A stretch of DNA of 64,000 nt from Desulfonatronovibrio magnus (lineage in GTDB: Bacteria > Desulfobacterota > Desulfovibrionia > Desulfovibrionales > Desulfonatronovibrionaceae), in the NCBI RefSeq assembly GCF_000934755.1, contig NZ_JYNP01000024.1, positions 1 through 64,000 of the forward strand, in the 5' to 3' direction. Shown here in pieces: positions 63,480-64,000 of the stretch. Made by a program: the position numbers and the translations under genes. How positions within the stretch are numbered: the stretch's first letter is position 1; each line of letters opens with the position of its first letter. The notes below the pieces were generated by a model. It saw only the letters and a program-made list of their open reading frames with translations, was not told where the DNA came from and did no database searches.

Positions 63480-63896
63480 CTAAAAATCATTATCGTCCTG
63501 CTCAAGACGGTTTTTATAATCAAGTTCATTAAACGTAGGGATTTCAATTTCAATGCTGAAACCTCTTCCTTGCGTTAGGAAATTGTTTATTCCAGAAGGC
63601 ATAGGTATCTGTCTTGCAACAGCTACCCTGTTTGTTTCAAAAGTCATTATAGAGTCGGAATCAATTTTTTCTGAAGTTTCTACTGCAGGTCCTATCCCTT
63701 GTACAGAAAATACTCTGGAAGCTGCAAACCCTGCAAATGTTGCCCGTTCATTTGCAGCAAAGAAAATAAAAAATTGTATAAATATTGCAAAAAAAAGCAG
63801 GAGGCCCATGAGAGCCAGAGCGAACTCTACTGCTGCGATGCCTTTTTCAGATGTCATCTTTTTGGTACTTTTTATATTTTGTTTGCAGTTAGTCAT
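63480..63896 (-). CDS. TadE-like pseudopilin
   Basis: The 138-residue protein has a basic leader ending in EKG before I-A-A-V-E-F-A-L-A-L, with Glu at +5, and a hydrophobic helix rich in Phe (about 25-50). This is the classical TadE N-terminus. The C-terminal part ends with an acidic EQDDNDF. It is the first gene of the array visible in the window; upstream genes (Flp pilin, TadV, regulators) may lie beyond 64000. The remaining 104 bp to the window edge contain no gene on this strand. Confidence 0.87.
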   Translation of the reverse strand: MTNCKQNIKSTKKMTSEKGIAAVEFALALMGLLLFFAIFIQFFIFFAANERATFAGFAASRVFSVQGIGPAVETSEKIDSDSIMTFETNRVAVARQIPMPSGINNFLTQGRGFSIEIEIPTFNELDYKNRLEQDDNDF

Positions 63897-64000
63897 TTTT
63901 TAGGAAGTTATTTTATTAAAATAATTGGGGAGCATTACTGGTACTGTAAGCTGCTCTCACTGAGATCATGAGAGATGTCGAAATTTTGAAAAAAGCAATG

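Overview
The window reads as the chromosome of a Gram-negative, probably anaerobic deltaproteobacterium (Desulfobacterota, perhaps Desulfovibrionales; this placement is inferred). The pointers are an archaeal-type glutamate synthase split into three genes and rich in iron-sulfur clusters, an Fe-S class PurF, KdsD for lipopolysaccharide synthesis, secretins and TolC-type outer-membrane proteins, and intergenic DNA crowded with palindromic and 7-bp tandem repeats. No rRNA, tRNA, transposase gene or CRISPR array is visible.

Layout. 1-1.5 kb: an unrecognised zinc-ribbon protein flanked by about 115-bp direct repeats. 1.6-11 kb (minus strand): a type IVa minor-pilin cluster, fimT-pilV-pilW-pilX-pilY1-pilE, with unusually long and repeat-invaded gaps. 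11.5-19.6 kb (minus): a two-domain universal stress protein, then nadE followed by glutamate synthase as separate amidotransferase, FMN-synthase and GXGXG/GltD/ferredoxin genes. 20.6-31.3 kb (plus): carB, purF, kdsD, a YkgJ-type cysteine-cluster protein, a bifunctional penicillin-binding protein 1A and a nucleoside-recognition (gate) membrane protein. These are separated by heptanucleotide repeats, a 150-bp hairpin element, and composite repeats including a perfect 108-bp tandem duplication.

32.4-63.9 kb (minus) is the remarkable part: about 24 same-strand, mostly tightly spaced genes. Read from the right, they encode a Tad-like pilus or secretion machine: TadE, TadG, a second TadE-like protein, CpaB/RcpC, the CpaC/RcpA secretin, a TadZ-CpaF fusion, a TadB with a TPR insert, a transglutaminase-like protein, a 1155-residue exported protein, a cysteine-less thioredoxin-like lipoprotein, a second (GspE/PilB-type) ATPase and TadC. 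Next comes a phospho-signalling block: three membrane FHA proteins and a transmembrane Ser/Thr kinase with a DUF4384-like outer domain. Then comes an envelope block: a periplasmic caspase-fold protein, a CsgG-like lipoprotein, a GNA1162-like protein and a Gly/Ala-rich exported protein. A TolC, HlyD/MacA and split MacB export system ends the array.

Working model (inference): the kinase phosphorylates Thr-hydrophobic-hydrophobic-acid repeats in its own juxtamembrane tail, and possibly Thr-Val-Val repeats in an FHA partner. The FHA proteins read these marks and couple a signal to assembly or activity of the Tad-like machine and its unusual periplasmic accessory proteins. No Flp major pilin or prepilin peptidase is encoded here, so these lie elsewhere or the TadE-like proteins substitute for the pilin.
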